Of a stretch of 64,000 nt of DNA, positions 17,819 through 25,715 are shown piece after piece. A program made the position numbers and the translations under genes. The stretch lies in assembly GCF_031202265.1 (NCBI RefSeq), contig NZ_CP100604.1, forward strand, positions 1,302,001-1,366,000. Reading direction: 5' to 3'. The notes beneath the pieces are model-generated. The model saw only the letters and a program-made list of their open reading frames with translations. It did no database searches and had not been told where the DNA came from. Every line of letters begins with the position of its first letter. The stretch's first letter is position 1. The stretch is from Bradyrhizobium sp. Ash2021 (GTDB lineage: Bacteria > Pseudomonadota > Alphaproteobacteria > Rhizobiales > Xanthobacteraceae).

Positions 17819-18670
17819 CTCTGCATCCTTTGGAAGATCAGATGCTCGTAGAGCGATGGCTCCCGTTGGTGAAGGACGAAGATGCGCTCACCAAAGTCAT
17901 TCACCCCTCTTGCCTGAAGCGCCAGCGCATGTCCCGCTTGAGAGAACTGCGCTCCCGGTCCAAGCAGGAGCTCAGCGAGCGCGATATTTGCTGGTGGCTC
18001 GAAGCGGCATGCGCTCCGACTGTTCCAGACGATATTGCATGCTTGGCGCTCGTCGCTGCCCTGAGCAAGTCGCGGGAGTGGTGGTCCTTCAGGGAGCGCG
18101 TTCGCAAAGCCGAGATCGTTCTCGCCGACGCCGGCAAACTCGTCTCGGCGCAAGACGCGGTCGTTGACGGCGCGACGACGAATATCGACAGCATCTATCA
18201 GGTCGAGCCCAAGCTCTTAGCTGATGCAGCCTCGCGCAAGGTTCTTGTGGATCTGCTCTCGATCAAGAGTCTCGACAACGAGGAATGGGAGCGCCGCATG
18301 CGACGGGTGGTCGGGACCGCGCTCGGCGAGCAGGGGGTGCGAGAGACGCTCGCTTGGAAGAGTGCGTGGAGACTCCTGAGCGTCGCGCCGCCGACGGTAC
18401 TTGAGAAGATCTCCAATCTCTTTGATCAGATCAAGATACGGTGTCTGGACAACGGTTGGCGATACCGCCATCAAGTTCTGCTGCTTGGCCGCATAGTATC
18501 GGAAGATGAGCTCGACGTGGGCGCCAGCCTCCTCGTCGATCTCGAGGTGCACAAACCGAATGCTTCGATCCCTTCATCGCTCGATTCTCAGTGCCTGTCT
18601 CGATCCGGCGACGTGCACCTGCTTGCGGGAAGCGCCAGCAATCTGTGCTCCGATGCGAAGCCGCCCCGTT
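17819..18670 (+). pseudogene. Unrecognised protein, internal fragment
   Basis: An open frame of about 280 residues with normal coding composition follows the IS3 scar: LEDQMLVERWLPLVKDEDAL, then SKQELSERDICWWLEAAC, LKWK-type helices and RHQVLLLGRIVSEDELDVGASLLVDLEVH. It lacks a start of its own (the frame opens inside IS3) and loses coherence near 18560-18670 where it meets nrsF. A faint likeness to large ATP-binding sacsin-like proteins is possible, but I would not assign a function. Confidence 0.45.
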
Positions 18671-18679
18671 CAGCGTGCG

Positions 18680-19318
18680 TCAAAACCGCAATACCTTGTT
18701 CCCCGCCAGTGCCCCCAGCGAAGCAACGATGGCTCCGGCAAGCGAATACCAGGTAATGACGAAGAGCGGCGAGTCGTCGGTGCAGTTCGAAGCATAGAAT
18801 GTCGCCGCTAACCCAGCGGAAAATAGTCCGGCTACGGCGCCCGTGCGCGCTGGGTGCGAGGTGGCTCCCTGGCGCAGCCCTGCCAATGTAGCCGTCAGGA
18901 GTGGCAGCGACATCAAGGGGATGGCAGCAAGGCAAATCCGCGAGTTGGTGCCGACCAGACGTGTCAATGCTGAAAGCCCCTGCGGCAACATCATTTCACC
19001 AACTATCCCGGCAGCCAAAAGCCCGATCGGTATCAGCAACGGCCACGCGCGGCATCCAAGCGTTGCTTCTGGCCGTGCCAGATGCAAGCCGAGGACAAGC
19101 GTCGAGATTGCCAGCGTCGTTGTGACGGCAAACTTCAGGCCGAAAAACGGATTGTGGATAGCTATCGCAATATCGGACCGAAAGCCCAGTACCAGAAAGA
19201 AAAGCAGGCTGGTAACCGGCACGGCAACAAGCAATGACTGTGTCAGAGAGAACCAGATCGGCGATGCATGACTGCCGTTGTCAACGGCCAAGGACCGAAT
19301 AAGTTGTTCGGTGTCCAT
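18680..19318 (-). CDS. nrsF: NrsF-type anti-sigma factor (DUF1109)
   Basis: A 212-residue, six-segment inner-membrane protein of the DUF1109 family. NrsF (OsrA in Bradyrhizobium) holds the ECF sigma factor SigF/EcfF inactive until metal or oxidative stress alters two cysteines facing the periplasm. Here Cys129 (TNSRICLA) and Cys179 (YASNCTDDSP) sit in the expected places; Cys89 is extra. The ATG lies two bases after the stop of a sigma-factor remnant, the usual sigF-nrsF order, so coupling to the lost sigma gene is clear. The anti-sigma gene is intact while its partner is not. Confidence 0.88.
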   Translation of the reverse strand: MDTEQLIRSLAVDNGSHASPIWFSLTQSLLVAVPVTSLLFFLVLGFRSDIAIAIHNPFFGLKFAVTTTLAISTLVLGLHLARPEATLGCRAWPLLIPIGLLAAGIVGEMMLPQGLSALTRLVGTNSRICLAAIPLMSLPLLTATLAGLRQGATSHPARTGAVAGLFSAGLAATFYASNCTDDSPLFVITWYSLAGAIVASLGALAGNKVLRF

Positions 19319-19320
19319 CT

Positions 19321-19452
19321 TCAAGACTCCCTGCACCTGGCGAAGAGACTGGCTAACCCGCGGTGCAACGCCACTCTGACAGCCCCCTCGGTCACCGACA
19401 ATTTCGTGGCAGTATCCTGTATCGAAGCGCTTTTGCTACCTTCAAGGTTCAT
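19321..19452 (-). pseudogene. ECF sigma factor remnant, region 4 only
   Basis: Read on the minus strand in the frame ending TGA at 19321-19323: NLEGSKSASIQDTATKLSV, then TEGAVRVALHRGLASLFARCRES. That is the sigma region 4.2 helix-turn-helix and tail of an ECF sigma of the SigF/EcfF type, 42 residues or so. Region 2 and the rest are absent; sequence upstream belongs to the next gene. It is too short to appear as a normal gene. Confidence 0.75.
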
Positions 19453-19464
19453 GGCCGACCTTAA

Positions 19465-20694
19465 TTAGAGATTTGCCGGACTCACAATGATGCTGGCGCG
19501 ATCGTGGCCGACTATCAATTCGAGCCATTCTCCCGCTGCAACCGAGATTGGTCGCGGAAACGTGTGCAAAATCTGAAGCCATCCACCGTCGAAATTGCCA
19601 TCCGGATGATTGGAGAATTTCACGCCCTCGGCCAGATCCAGGCTGATCCACTGAATGACGCCAACGGCCTCGCCATCGGCGGTTATCTTGATCGCGATGT
19701 TGGAAAGCTCGGATCCGAACGTTGGAGCCGTCAAGTCGATACGGACGATCTCGAAATCGCGGGACAGTCTGCGCCAGGATGTCATCGTTCCGTGAACGGG
19801 GAGGCGGAGCGGGGCTAGAGCGGTGAATGGCGACAGGTCAAATCCCGATACGTCGGACACGAATGCATATCTGTGCAGGATGGCGCTTTCGACGAGACAT
19901 CCGACTGCAGCCGCGGCCTGGGGGATAATGGTCGCATTTGGTCGGATTAGTCTCGAATGCGCGTCCTGAAACGTGTCCAGCACCCCCTCGGCGAGAAGGT
20001 CGCTCGAGACGATTTCCGAGATAAGGATATCGGCTCGTTCCTCGATATCCCGCCCAACGACAAGCTCATCGGACGATTTGCGAATGACCCTTATTTGATC
20101 CTGGAAGTTGTTTGCCGCGATAATCTGTTCGGCAGCTTCCGCAATAACTTGCACCCTCTCGCAGGTGTCAATGCTTGTGGCGCCCGCGCGGGCTGCCATC
20201 ATCGACAGCAAGCCGCTGCCCGTTCCGATGTCAAGAATGCGAGCCCGCTGGCTTTCCTTCTCCAGAGCAACCCGAATCGCTCTCTCGAACGCATCATTTC
20301 GACCTGCATCGTTCAGCATCCGAGGGTGCCAGAACGGAACGATCATCGACAGCAACCGTCGGAGCTGATGTCGGGCGTGATGATTCCCGGGGTTGATGCC
20401 CACAACTCTTCGAAGAGCCACGACCGCGTCATGGCGTTTTCCCGATTCCGCGAGCGCTACTGCCAGATTCGTCAGGGCCAGCTCATTGTTGGAGGCGATT
20501 TGGCAGGCGGCTTCGAAACATAATGCCGCCTCCTCGGCCTTGCCGAGCCGATGAAGCAGGGCGCCTTTCTCGATCAAAGCGCCAGGATCGTGTGGATCGA
20601 TCTGAAGTAATCCATTCAGCCGCTCAAGAACGTGAACTTCAGATTCGGCGTTCAACGCGATTTCCTCAAGCTCGCCTGTGCAGCCGATGCGCAC
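19465..20694 (-). CDS. TPR protein with PRMT-like methyltransferase domain
   Basis: A 409-residue protein. Residues 1 to about 115 form two or three TPR units (DPGALIEKGALLHRLGKAEEAALCF and following). The rest is a class I SAM methyltransferase: motif I ILDIGTGSGLLSM, post-I acidic CERV, and a double-acidic loop SEIVSSDLLAEGVL similar to the substrate-arginine loop of PRMT7-type protein arginine methyltransferases, then a beta-rich C-terminal part. Bacterial substrates of this family are unknown. The start is a GTG at 20694 and could lie a little further in. Same strand as nrsF with a 146-base gap holding the sigma remnant. Confidence 0.7.
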   Translation of the reverse strand: MRIGCTGELEEIALNAESEVHVLERLNGLLQIDPHDPGALIEKGALLHRLGKAEEAALCFEAACQIASNNELALTNLAVALAESGKRHDAVVALRRVVGINPGNHHARHQLRRLLSMIVPFWHPRMLNDAGRNDAFERAIRVALEKESQRARILDIGTGSGLLSMMAARAGATSIDTCERVQVIAEAAEQIIAANNFQDQIRVIRKSSDELVVGRDIEERADILISEIVSSDLLAEGVLDTFQDAHSRLIRPNATIIPQAAAAVGCLVESAILHRYAFVSDVSGFDLSPFTALAPLRLPVHGTMTSWRRLSRDFEIVRIDLTAPTFGSELSNIAIKITADGEAVGVIQWISLDLAEGVKFSNHPDGNFDGGWLQILHTFPRPISVAAGEWLELIVGHDRASIIVSPANL

Positions 20695-21013
20695 CTCTGG
20701 TCATGGGTTGCGTTCTCGAATCCAAGCGAATTGGCTGGCAGGGGTCGAATTCGCGGCAAGCGGTGCCGGCTGGAGCAACACCGGCCTCCGCCGGCGCCAG
20801 ATCGCCAATGCGGGCCGTCGGGTTAGGTTCGAAAGTGGTCGCGCGCATATAGCCATCGGTTCGGGGTACTTGCGGTCGTAATGAAGTACGCGCGAGCGGT
20901 GACTTGTGTTACCTATCGACGGGTTGAATCTGATTATTGCGTCGAGTGTCTCTCTCCGTTGCGATCCCTCGGTCGCGCGAAATTCGCAAATCGGTCTATT
21001 CTGCTTCAGAAAC
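20695..21013. other. Gap without a supported gene
   Basis: About 320 bases between the methyltransferase start and the CKG peptide terminator. Short frames on both strands have no coding character I trust. The region should contain the promoter of the methyltransferase gene; no GTAAC-type motif was found in it. Confidence 0.4.
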
Positions 21014-21039
21014 CGTGGCTCGACCCAAGTCGAGCCACG
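21014..21039 (-). terminator. Perfect 11-pair hairpin after CKG peptide gene
   Basis: CGTGGCTCGAC, a CCAA loop, then GTCGAGCCACG form a perfect stem 15 bases after the stop of the minus-strand peptide gene. On that strand GTTTCTG follows, a weak T-tract. Confidence 0.7.
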
Positions 21040-21054
21040 ATCCCGCTGCGAAGG

Positions 21055-21312
21055 TCAAGAGGCCTTGAATTTGCCCTTGGCAGCAACGCAATCCGCCTTG
21101 GTGGTCTCGGCGAAGCCTTGACCTTTGCAGGCGTTCAAACCCTTGCAAGCGTGGTTGCCACCCTTGCACGCGCTCTGGCCTTTGCACGCGTTGGCGCCGA
21201 TGCATTTTCCGTCAGCGGCATGCGCCGTCTGGGGAGTCATAGTCGCACCGGCAAGGAAGAGGGCCGCTGCAGCGGCGGCGATTGTCGCGCCAGACTTTGA
21301 AGCAAGTTTCAT
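21055..21312 (-). CDS. CKG-repeat Cys-rich peptide, second intact BufA2-type precursor
   Basis: An 85-residue paralogue of the peptide at 8554-8811 with all six cysteines in the same positions (37, 43, 49, 56, 62, 75) and the same CIGANACKGQSACKGGNHAC block. Differences concentrate in the signal peptide tail and in CKGLNACKG and AETTKADC. Signal peptide residues 1-32 (cleavage after AHA). It has no maturase next to it; bufB is 9 kb away. Start at 21312 follows the signal peptide and the paralogue; an in-frame start at 21357 is less likely. Confidence 0.85.
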   Translation of the reverse strand: MKLASKSGATIAAAAAALFLAGATMTPQTAHAADGKCIGANACKGQSACKGGNHACKGLNACKGQGFAETTKADCVAAKGKFKAS

Positions 21313-21397
21313 TGTAGTCCTCCAAAAGGTTGATCGTCCACGGCGGTATCGCCGCACGAACGATTGTTCTGTCGGACGAGCCCACCCGGAGATGAGC

Positions 21398-21423
21398 TAC
21401 GTGTGGTACCGCGTATCTGTTAC
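21398..21423 (-). promoter_or_regulatory. SigF-like promoter upstream of CKG peptide
   Basis: Minus strand: GTAACA (21418-21423), 16 bases, CGTA (21398-21401). Spacing is the same as at bufA1 and the DUF1223 gene, with one mismatch in the -10 element, 86 bp from the peptide start. Confidence 0.5.
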
Positions 21424-21558
21424 GTTGCCCGAAAAAGATTTCGGCGTTCGACTGAGGTTTGGGCGGCGCATTGCGGCGGCGATATCCCTTGTCGTTGATG
21501 ATGCACGCGATTTGTGCCGGCCAACTCTTCCATTTCCGGGACTAGAGAGGGTGATTCG

Positions 21559-22321
21559 TCAGTACGACAGAAATCGGAGCAGGTCGCTCATGCCGCTGCC
21601 TTCGCCGTCAGGAAGGACACCGAGTTGTTCAGGGGGGCTGCTTTTGGCGATTGACCCAGAATGTTGGATGGCCGAACCGTTTTGCGCCAGCCGCATCCCA
21701 GCCAGCAAAGGCTGCGAACAGGATTTCTTCGCGCTTCAGGTTGAAGGCATCGATACCCATCTGGTAGGCCTTCGGGTGAGGCTTGTAGACGCCGACAGCG
21801 TCCGTGCTGAGCCTGTGCTCGAAGAAGTCCGTGAGGCCGGCGTTGCGAATGTTGGCGTCGAGCATCGCCGGCGTGAAATTGTTCAGGAAAGCGAGGCGGA
21901 TGCCATTTTCTCGCAGCTTGGCGAGTGCGGGTGCGACATCGGGCCAGGCTTTCATGTGCAGATAGCCGTCGACCAGGGCTTTCCGCTTTTCATCGCTCAT
22001 CTCCAGGCCAAGCGACTTGGTCGCGAAAACGAGCGCGTCGTCGATGACGCCGAGAAAGTCCCGATACTTCTGTGCCGTGGTGCGCAGCCAGGTGTATTCG
22101 AATTGCCGGATGCGCCGGACGTTGGACAATTCCGCCCCGCGGCCCGGAAAGAACTCTTCGGCCATCGCGAAGATGGGGCGCGGGTCAAAAATTGGAAAGC
22201 CATCGAAGGCGATCGCCTTGATGGCAGGCTTCGCGTCGGCCGCGGCAGCAGCCGAGGTGAGTATCCCGGAAGCCGCGATGCTGGAAGAAATTTCGAGGAA
22301 TCTACGACGGTCGATGGGCAT
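21559..22321 (-). pseudogene. Tat-exported HAD (type II dehalogenase-like) protein, frameshifted
   Basis: The protein opens with a twin-arginine signal (DRRRFLEISSSIAASG) and then a type II HAD fold: nucleophile block IKAIAFDGFPIFDP, cap helices, LAFLNNF, and the Lys block VGVYKPHPKAYQMG. In the current frame it stops at 21629 after NRQKQPP. If one base is removed from the G6 run at 21632-21637 (C6 on the coding strand) the frame continues EQLGVLPDGEGSGMSDLLRFLSY to a stop at 21559, the normal family ending. So it is a single-base frameshift or a sequencing error. The GT of the usual DxxGT motif is also missing. Confidence 0.75.
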
Positions 22322-22355
22322 GGAGCTCTCTCTAGCAGGGGGTGGAAGGCCTCAG

Positions 22356-22755
22356 TCAGTTTGTCGCTGGCGTTGGCAGGGAGATCATCCCCGACAGCAT
22401 CTCGGATACGCCAAGCAGGAAGTTCTCGCGGTAACGCGCCGCGATCAGTTGGACGCCGATTGGAAGGCCCCGTCGCGCCCACATGGAACGGCCATGGTCG
22501 GCATGCCTGTGATGCTCCAGAGGCTCTGGAGCATTTGGCTGCCGGTCAGATCGGAAAACGGCGGCGCTACACCGTCGGTGACAGGCGCAAGGATAATTGA
22601 TCGGGGGTGAAGGAGGGCGGCGATGTGGTCGCGAAAGAAAGCCGCATTCTCGAGCGCTTCCCGCTAGGCGGCGGTATTCGTCTTGCGGCCATGAGCGATG
22701 ATTTCCCGGAACCGCGGACTGACGAGCTCCGGGAATCGGTCGTGGTCGGGATCAG
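22356..22755 (-). pseudogene. Amidase C-terminal remnant
   Basis: On the minus strand three frame pieces read FPELVSPRFREIIAHGRKTNTAA, a TAG stop, then ALENAAFFRDHIAALLHP and SDLTGSQMLQSLWSITGMPTMAVPCG, and after a frameshift GLPIGVQLIAARYRENFLLG to a final TGA at 22356. This is the end of an amidase-signature enzyme with at least one nonsense codon and one frameshift. The catalytic Ser-Ser-Lys region is absent. Confidence 0.72.
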
Positions 22756-23049
22756 GAGATAAAATCAACCGCGAAGCCTGCACTGCTTCCGTGGTTTCTG
22801 GTCGCATTCATCCTCCTTGTGATCGGGAACAGCACGATTCCGCATCCAGCCGTTCTGAACGTTGCGGCAAGCAAGTTAACGGCGTTTGTCCTGACGGTGT
22901 CATTGGCGGCAATCGGCCTCGGAACGAAGTTTTCCGATATCCGATCCAGGGGAATGAGGCCAATCGTTCTGTGCGCGGCAGCTTCCGGCTTCATCGCGCT
23001 CTTGAGCCTTGCCTTGATACGGCTATCCCAATACTTCGGAGCCCTGTAG
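22756..23049 (+). pseudogene. YeiH/UPF0324 membrane protein C-terminal remnant
   Basis: The plus frame ending at 23049 reads PWFLVAFILLVIGNSTIPHP, then LTAFVLTVSLAAIGLGTKFSDIRSRGMRPIVLC and a last hydrophobic helix. These are the final three helices of the UPF0324 (YeiH) family of putative sulfate exporters. There is no start; the frame begins where the amidase remnant ends on the other strand. Confidence 0.68.
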
Positions 23050-23148
23050 TGAGGCGAACCGACCACGCAATGTCCGTTCGAATCACGCACGGCCCCGATC
23101 GCGTCACATGGCGGCGGTCTCATCGATCCGGCGGCATATCCGCTTTTT

Positions 23149-24003
23149 TCACCGCTTGGATCGGGGCGTGTTGGCCGGAAACTCGAATTCCGCTGCACGT
23201 TCGCCGTCGGTCAATGTCAGCGTTAAAGGACGTTCGGCCTTAGGCTGTGCCGGGAGGCGAACGGTCAGGCGGGCGGCTTTGCCGCCGTCGCCAAGATCGA
23301 CCTCTGGCGCCGCCGGAATCCCGCTGCCGACACCCTCGACGAAGAGGTCCGGCCGGACGAACGGTGTGTTTTCGCTGCGCAAATCGACGACGAGCCTGGG
23401 CCCGGACGTGTTACTCTCGATGTGCATGGCGACGACTTCAATCCCGGCGGCCCGCGTTGTTCCCGGAACATATCTGCGGGCCTGCTCGATGAGGGAGGCC
23501 TCGGCGGAAATCGTTCCGTTCCCGGCCGGCAGCGACAGCGAGAGTTCGGCCTGATAGGGCACGCATACATCCGAACATGCGGCATAGGCGATCATGGCCC
23601 GGATCTTCGTCGCCAGCCCGGTGTGCTTGAGGGATAGTTTGATCGGGAGCGCGACCTGCTTCTCGTACACGCTGTTCTGCAATTCTTCGATGACCAGGCG
23701 ATGTGGCGCCGGCCATGCGACTTCGCCACCCGCGACGTTGTCCGAACCCGACCAGTCGATATCAGGCGCGACGCCTGCGTCTCCGGGAGTGCGCCAATAG
23801 CCGTGCCAGCCGTTGCCGAAGCGGAATTCCAGCGCGGCATCGAGTGCCGAAGCGGTGGCGAGGTTTTCGGTTGCCGTGATCAGGCGCACGGCCGCATGCC
23901 CGTCTCCCACCCAATCGGTGGCCGCGGCGCGCGCGTTGTCGAAAGTCCACGAGGCAAGCGCGGCGGACAGCGCGGCAACAAGGCAGAAGCGAGCAGGTGC
24001 CAT
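23149..24003 (-). CDS. DsbD N-terminal-domain-like periplasmic protein
   Basis: A 284-residue secreted protein with a signal peptide (APARFCLVAALSAALASW, cleavage near ARA) and an immunoglobulin-like DsbD alpha domain: GNGWHGYWRTPGDAGVAPDIDW, GEVAWPAPHRL, and a Cys pair in AYAACSDVCVPYQAEL. It lacks the membrane and thioredoxin domains of DsbD. Proteins like this often sit with copper or thiol stress genes. It follows the DUF1223 gene by 32 bases and is probably cotranscribed from the SigF-like promoter there. Start at 24003 fits the signal peptide; 24024 is also possible. Confidence 0.82.
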   Translation of the reverse strand: MAPARFCLVAALSAALASWTFDNARAAATDWVGDGHAAVRLITATENLATASALDAALEFRFGNGWHGYWRTPGDAGVAPDIDWSGSDNVAGGEVAWPAPHRLVIEELQNSVYEKQVALPIKLSLKHTGLATKIRAMIAYAACSDVCVPYQAELSLSLPAGNGTISAEASLIEQARRYVPGTTRAAGIEVVAMHIESNTSGPRLVVDLRSENTPFVRPDLFVEGVGSGIPAAPEVDLGDGGKAARLTVRLPAQPKAERPLTLTLTDGERAAEFEFPANTPRSKR

Positions 24004-24035
24004 GTCGTGCTCAGGTTGATGCATTTCGAATTGGC

Positions 24036-24731
24036 TCAGGTCGAGCCGTCGGCCAGCCGCGACGCCCCGATAACCTGGCCGTCCGGAGCTTCGAGCAGGA
24101 CCGCGACGTCTTGTCCTTCAGGGAATTGTTCGCTGATCTTGAGAGGACTGCCTGACCATTGTCCGACCGGGCGGATCGATCTGACGATATTCGCCTCCGT
24201 CAATGTGCGTCCGCCGTTTTCACCGCGTCCGATCGGCGTCGTATGTTCACGGTCGAAGCCGATCAACAGGACCCTGCCGCTGCCGCTGCCGGAGCCAACC
24301 TCGATCGAAACATTCTTGCCGTTCCTGGTGACGCGAACCGCCGCCGCCGTGACGCTTTCCCGTTTGGCCCGTTCGATCGCGGACGCGACTGCGGATCGAC
24401 GCGAGCCGACCATGCCGGCAGCGCCGTCGACGACTATCTCCGGCGTATAGGATCCATCTCCGAAGCGCCGGCCATATTGATTCTGGCGCTCGGTGGCCGA
24501 TGGCAGCGAGAAAGGATCCTTCCATCCCAGTTGGTCCCAGTAGGTCACGTGAAAGGCGAGCGGCAGGACGTCGCGCTGTCCCCTCGACAGTTCGATCAGA
24601 TAGGCATCCGCGGGCGGGCAGGACGAGCAACCCTGCGAGGTGAACAGTTCGACCACAACGGGTCGCTCCGCTGCTACCGCGGGAGACAGGAGGGCGACAA
24701 ATCCGAGCGCAGCGAGCAGGCGTGACAACAT
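24036..24731 (-). CDS. DUF1223 secreted protein with CSSC motif
   Basis: A 231-residue protein with a signal peptide (residues 1-20) and the DUF1223 thioredoxin-like region: VVELFTSQGCSSCPPADAYL (Cys35, Cys38), FHVTYWDQLGWKDPFS, and NQYGRRFGDGSYTPEIVVDG. A periplasmic thiol-redox role is likely from the fold and the CxxC pair. I chose 24731 because GGAGGATCG precedes it and the signal peptide follows; the open frame continues upstream only through the promoter. Confidence 0.88.
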   Translation of the reverse strand: MLSRLLAALGFVALLSPAVAAERPVVVELFTSQGCSSCPPADAYLIELSRGQRDVLPLAFHVTYWDQLGWKDPFSLPSATERQNQYGRRFGDGSYTPEIVVDGAAGMVGSRRSAVASAIERAKRESVTAAAVRVTRNGKNVSIEVGSGSGSGRVLLIGFDREHTTPIGRGENGGRTLTEANIVRSIRPVGQWSGSPLKISEQFPEGQDVAVLLEAPDGQVIGASRLADGST

Positions 24732-24759
24732 GGCGATCCTCCGATGGGTTCGCTCCATA

Positions 24760-24785
24760 TTCGCTATCGCCGACCGCATTGTTAC
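24760..24785 (-). promoter_or_regulatory. SigF-type ECF promoter of the DUF1223-DsbD operon
   Basis: Minus strand: GTAACA (24780-24785), 16 bases, CGAA (24760-24763), 29 bp before the DUF1223 ATG. Elements and spacing match the bufA1 promoter exactly, which links these two operons to one sigma factor. Confidence 0.75.
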
Positions 24786-25178
24786 GTGGGGCCTACGTGA
24801 GGGGGCAATTCGAAACCAGCAGTCGTTCGCGCAGTGGACAGCCAGATCGGTGCTTTTGCGGCCGATAGCGCTCGACGCCAGGTCGGCAACGCGGTCGCTG
24901 CCGGGGACTACACGAAATCTTGAAACCGAAGTCGTCGCGCTCGGAGATCCGCTTGCAGCATCGGCGGTGCAAGCCAATCCGCCGGGTCAGCGTCCCGAGG
25001 CGAGCCTCGTCTTCCCATCGCGCATGGCCCCTCTGCGCTTGCAAACGCCCCGTTCGAATTATAACGTTCGATCTAAATCTTGCGATGGGACACGTTCGCT
25101 GACGATGCCGCCGGCCCGGGTTACGCGAGGGTTTCGCTGCCGCTGCAGTTTTGCCGCGATATCGATGGGTGCTGCCGG
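24786..25178. other. Gap without a supported gene
   Basis: About 390 bases between the divergent DUF1223 promoter and the GST remnant. Open frames exist on both strands but none resembles a known family or has a convincing start. Confidence 0.4.
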
Positions 25179-25262
25179 ATGATAGATCTTCACTATTAGC
25201 CAACGCCGAACGGCCACAAGATCACGATGTTTCTCGAAGAAACGGGGCTGGACTACAGGATA
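25179..25262 (+). pseudogene. Glutathione S-transferase start, with nonsense codon, fused to GGDEF
   Basis: ATG at 25179 opens MIDLHY, then TAG at 25197-25199 where relatives have Trp, then PTPNGHKITMFLEETGLDYRI. This is the classic N-terminus of a GST-family (YghU/Ure2-like) protein. The thioredoxin fold is cut at about residue 28, and the frame passes without a break into a GGDEF domain. Confidence 0.7.
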
Positions 25263-25715
25263 TTCGAAAACATCAGCGCGAGGGCGGATCGCTATGGCCA
25301 CACCTGTTGCGCCGTCATGTGCGACGTCGATTTTTTCAAGGCTTATAACGACAGCAAGGACCATCTCGCTGGCGATGAAGTGCTTGAGGCCGTATCGCGG
25401 GCACTCATGAACACGGCGCGGAGCGGCGACCAGGTCTATCGCTACGGGGGCGAAGAATTTTTGATCCTGTTGCCCGAACAGTCTCTTGACGACGGATTGG
25501 CGGCGGCCGAGCGCTACCGGCAGGCAATCGAGGAATTGGCAATCCCGCACGATTCCAATCCCACAGACCATGTCGTGACCATCAGTGCCGGGGTGGCGGT
25601 GCTATCGCACTCTGAGGGCAAATCGGTAGGAGCATGGCTGAATGAGGCGGACGCGGCGCTCTACCGCGCGAAGCAACTGGGGCGCAATCAGGTTACGCGG
25701 ATCGACGCGGAATGA
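25227..25715 (+). CDS. GGDEF-domain remnant (diguanylate cyclase type)
   Basis: From about 25263 the frame encodes a GGDEF domain: ISARADRYGHTCCAVMCDVDFFKAYND, AGDEVLEAVSRAL, the active-site RYGGEEFLILLPE, and TISAGVAVL. The domain lacks the usual first strand (DxLTGLxNRR) and any sensory part. The first 12 residues after the ATG at 25227 come from the GST. With an RYGGEEF signature it could keep a fold, but the missing N-terminus makes activity doubtful. Probably a pseudogene despite the open frame. Confidence 0.7.
   Translation: MFLEETGLDYRIFENISARADRYGHTCCAVMCDVDFFKAYNDSKDHLAGDEVLEAVSRALMNTARSGDQVYRYGGEEFLILLPEQSLDDGLAAAERYRQAIEELAIPHDSNPTDHVVTISAGVAVLSHSEGKSVGAWLNEADAALYRAKQLGRNQVTRIDAE

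Noticed and set aside
21125..22600. 491-residue plus-strand open frame
   Set aside because: Antisense to the CKG peptide and HAD genes; only an effect of high GC.
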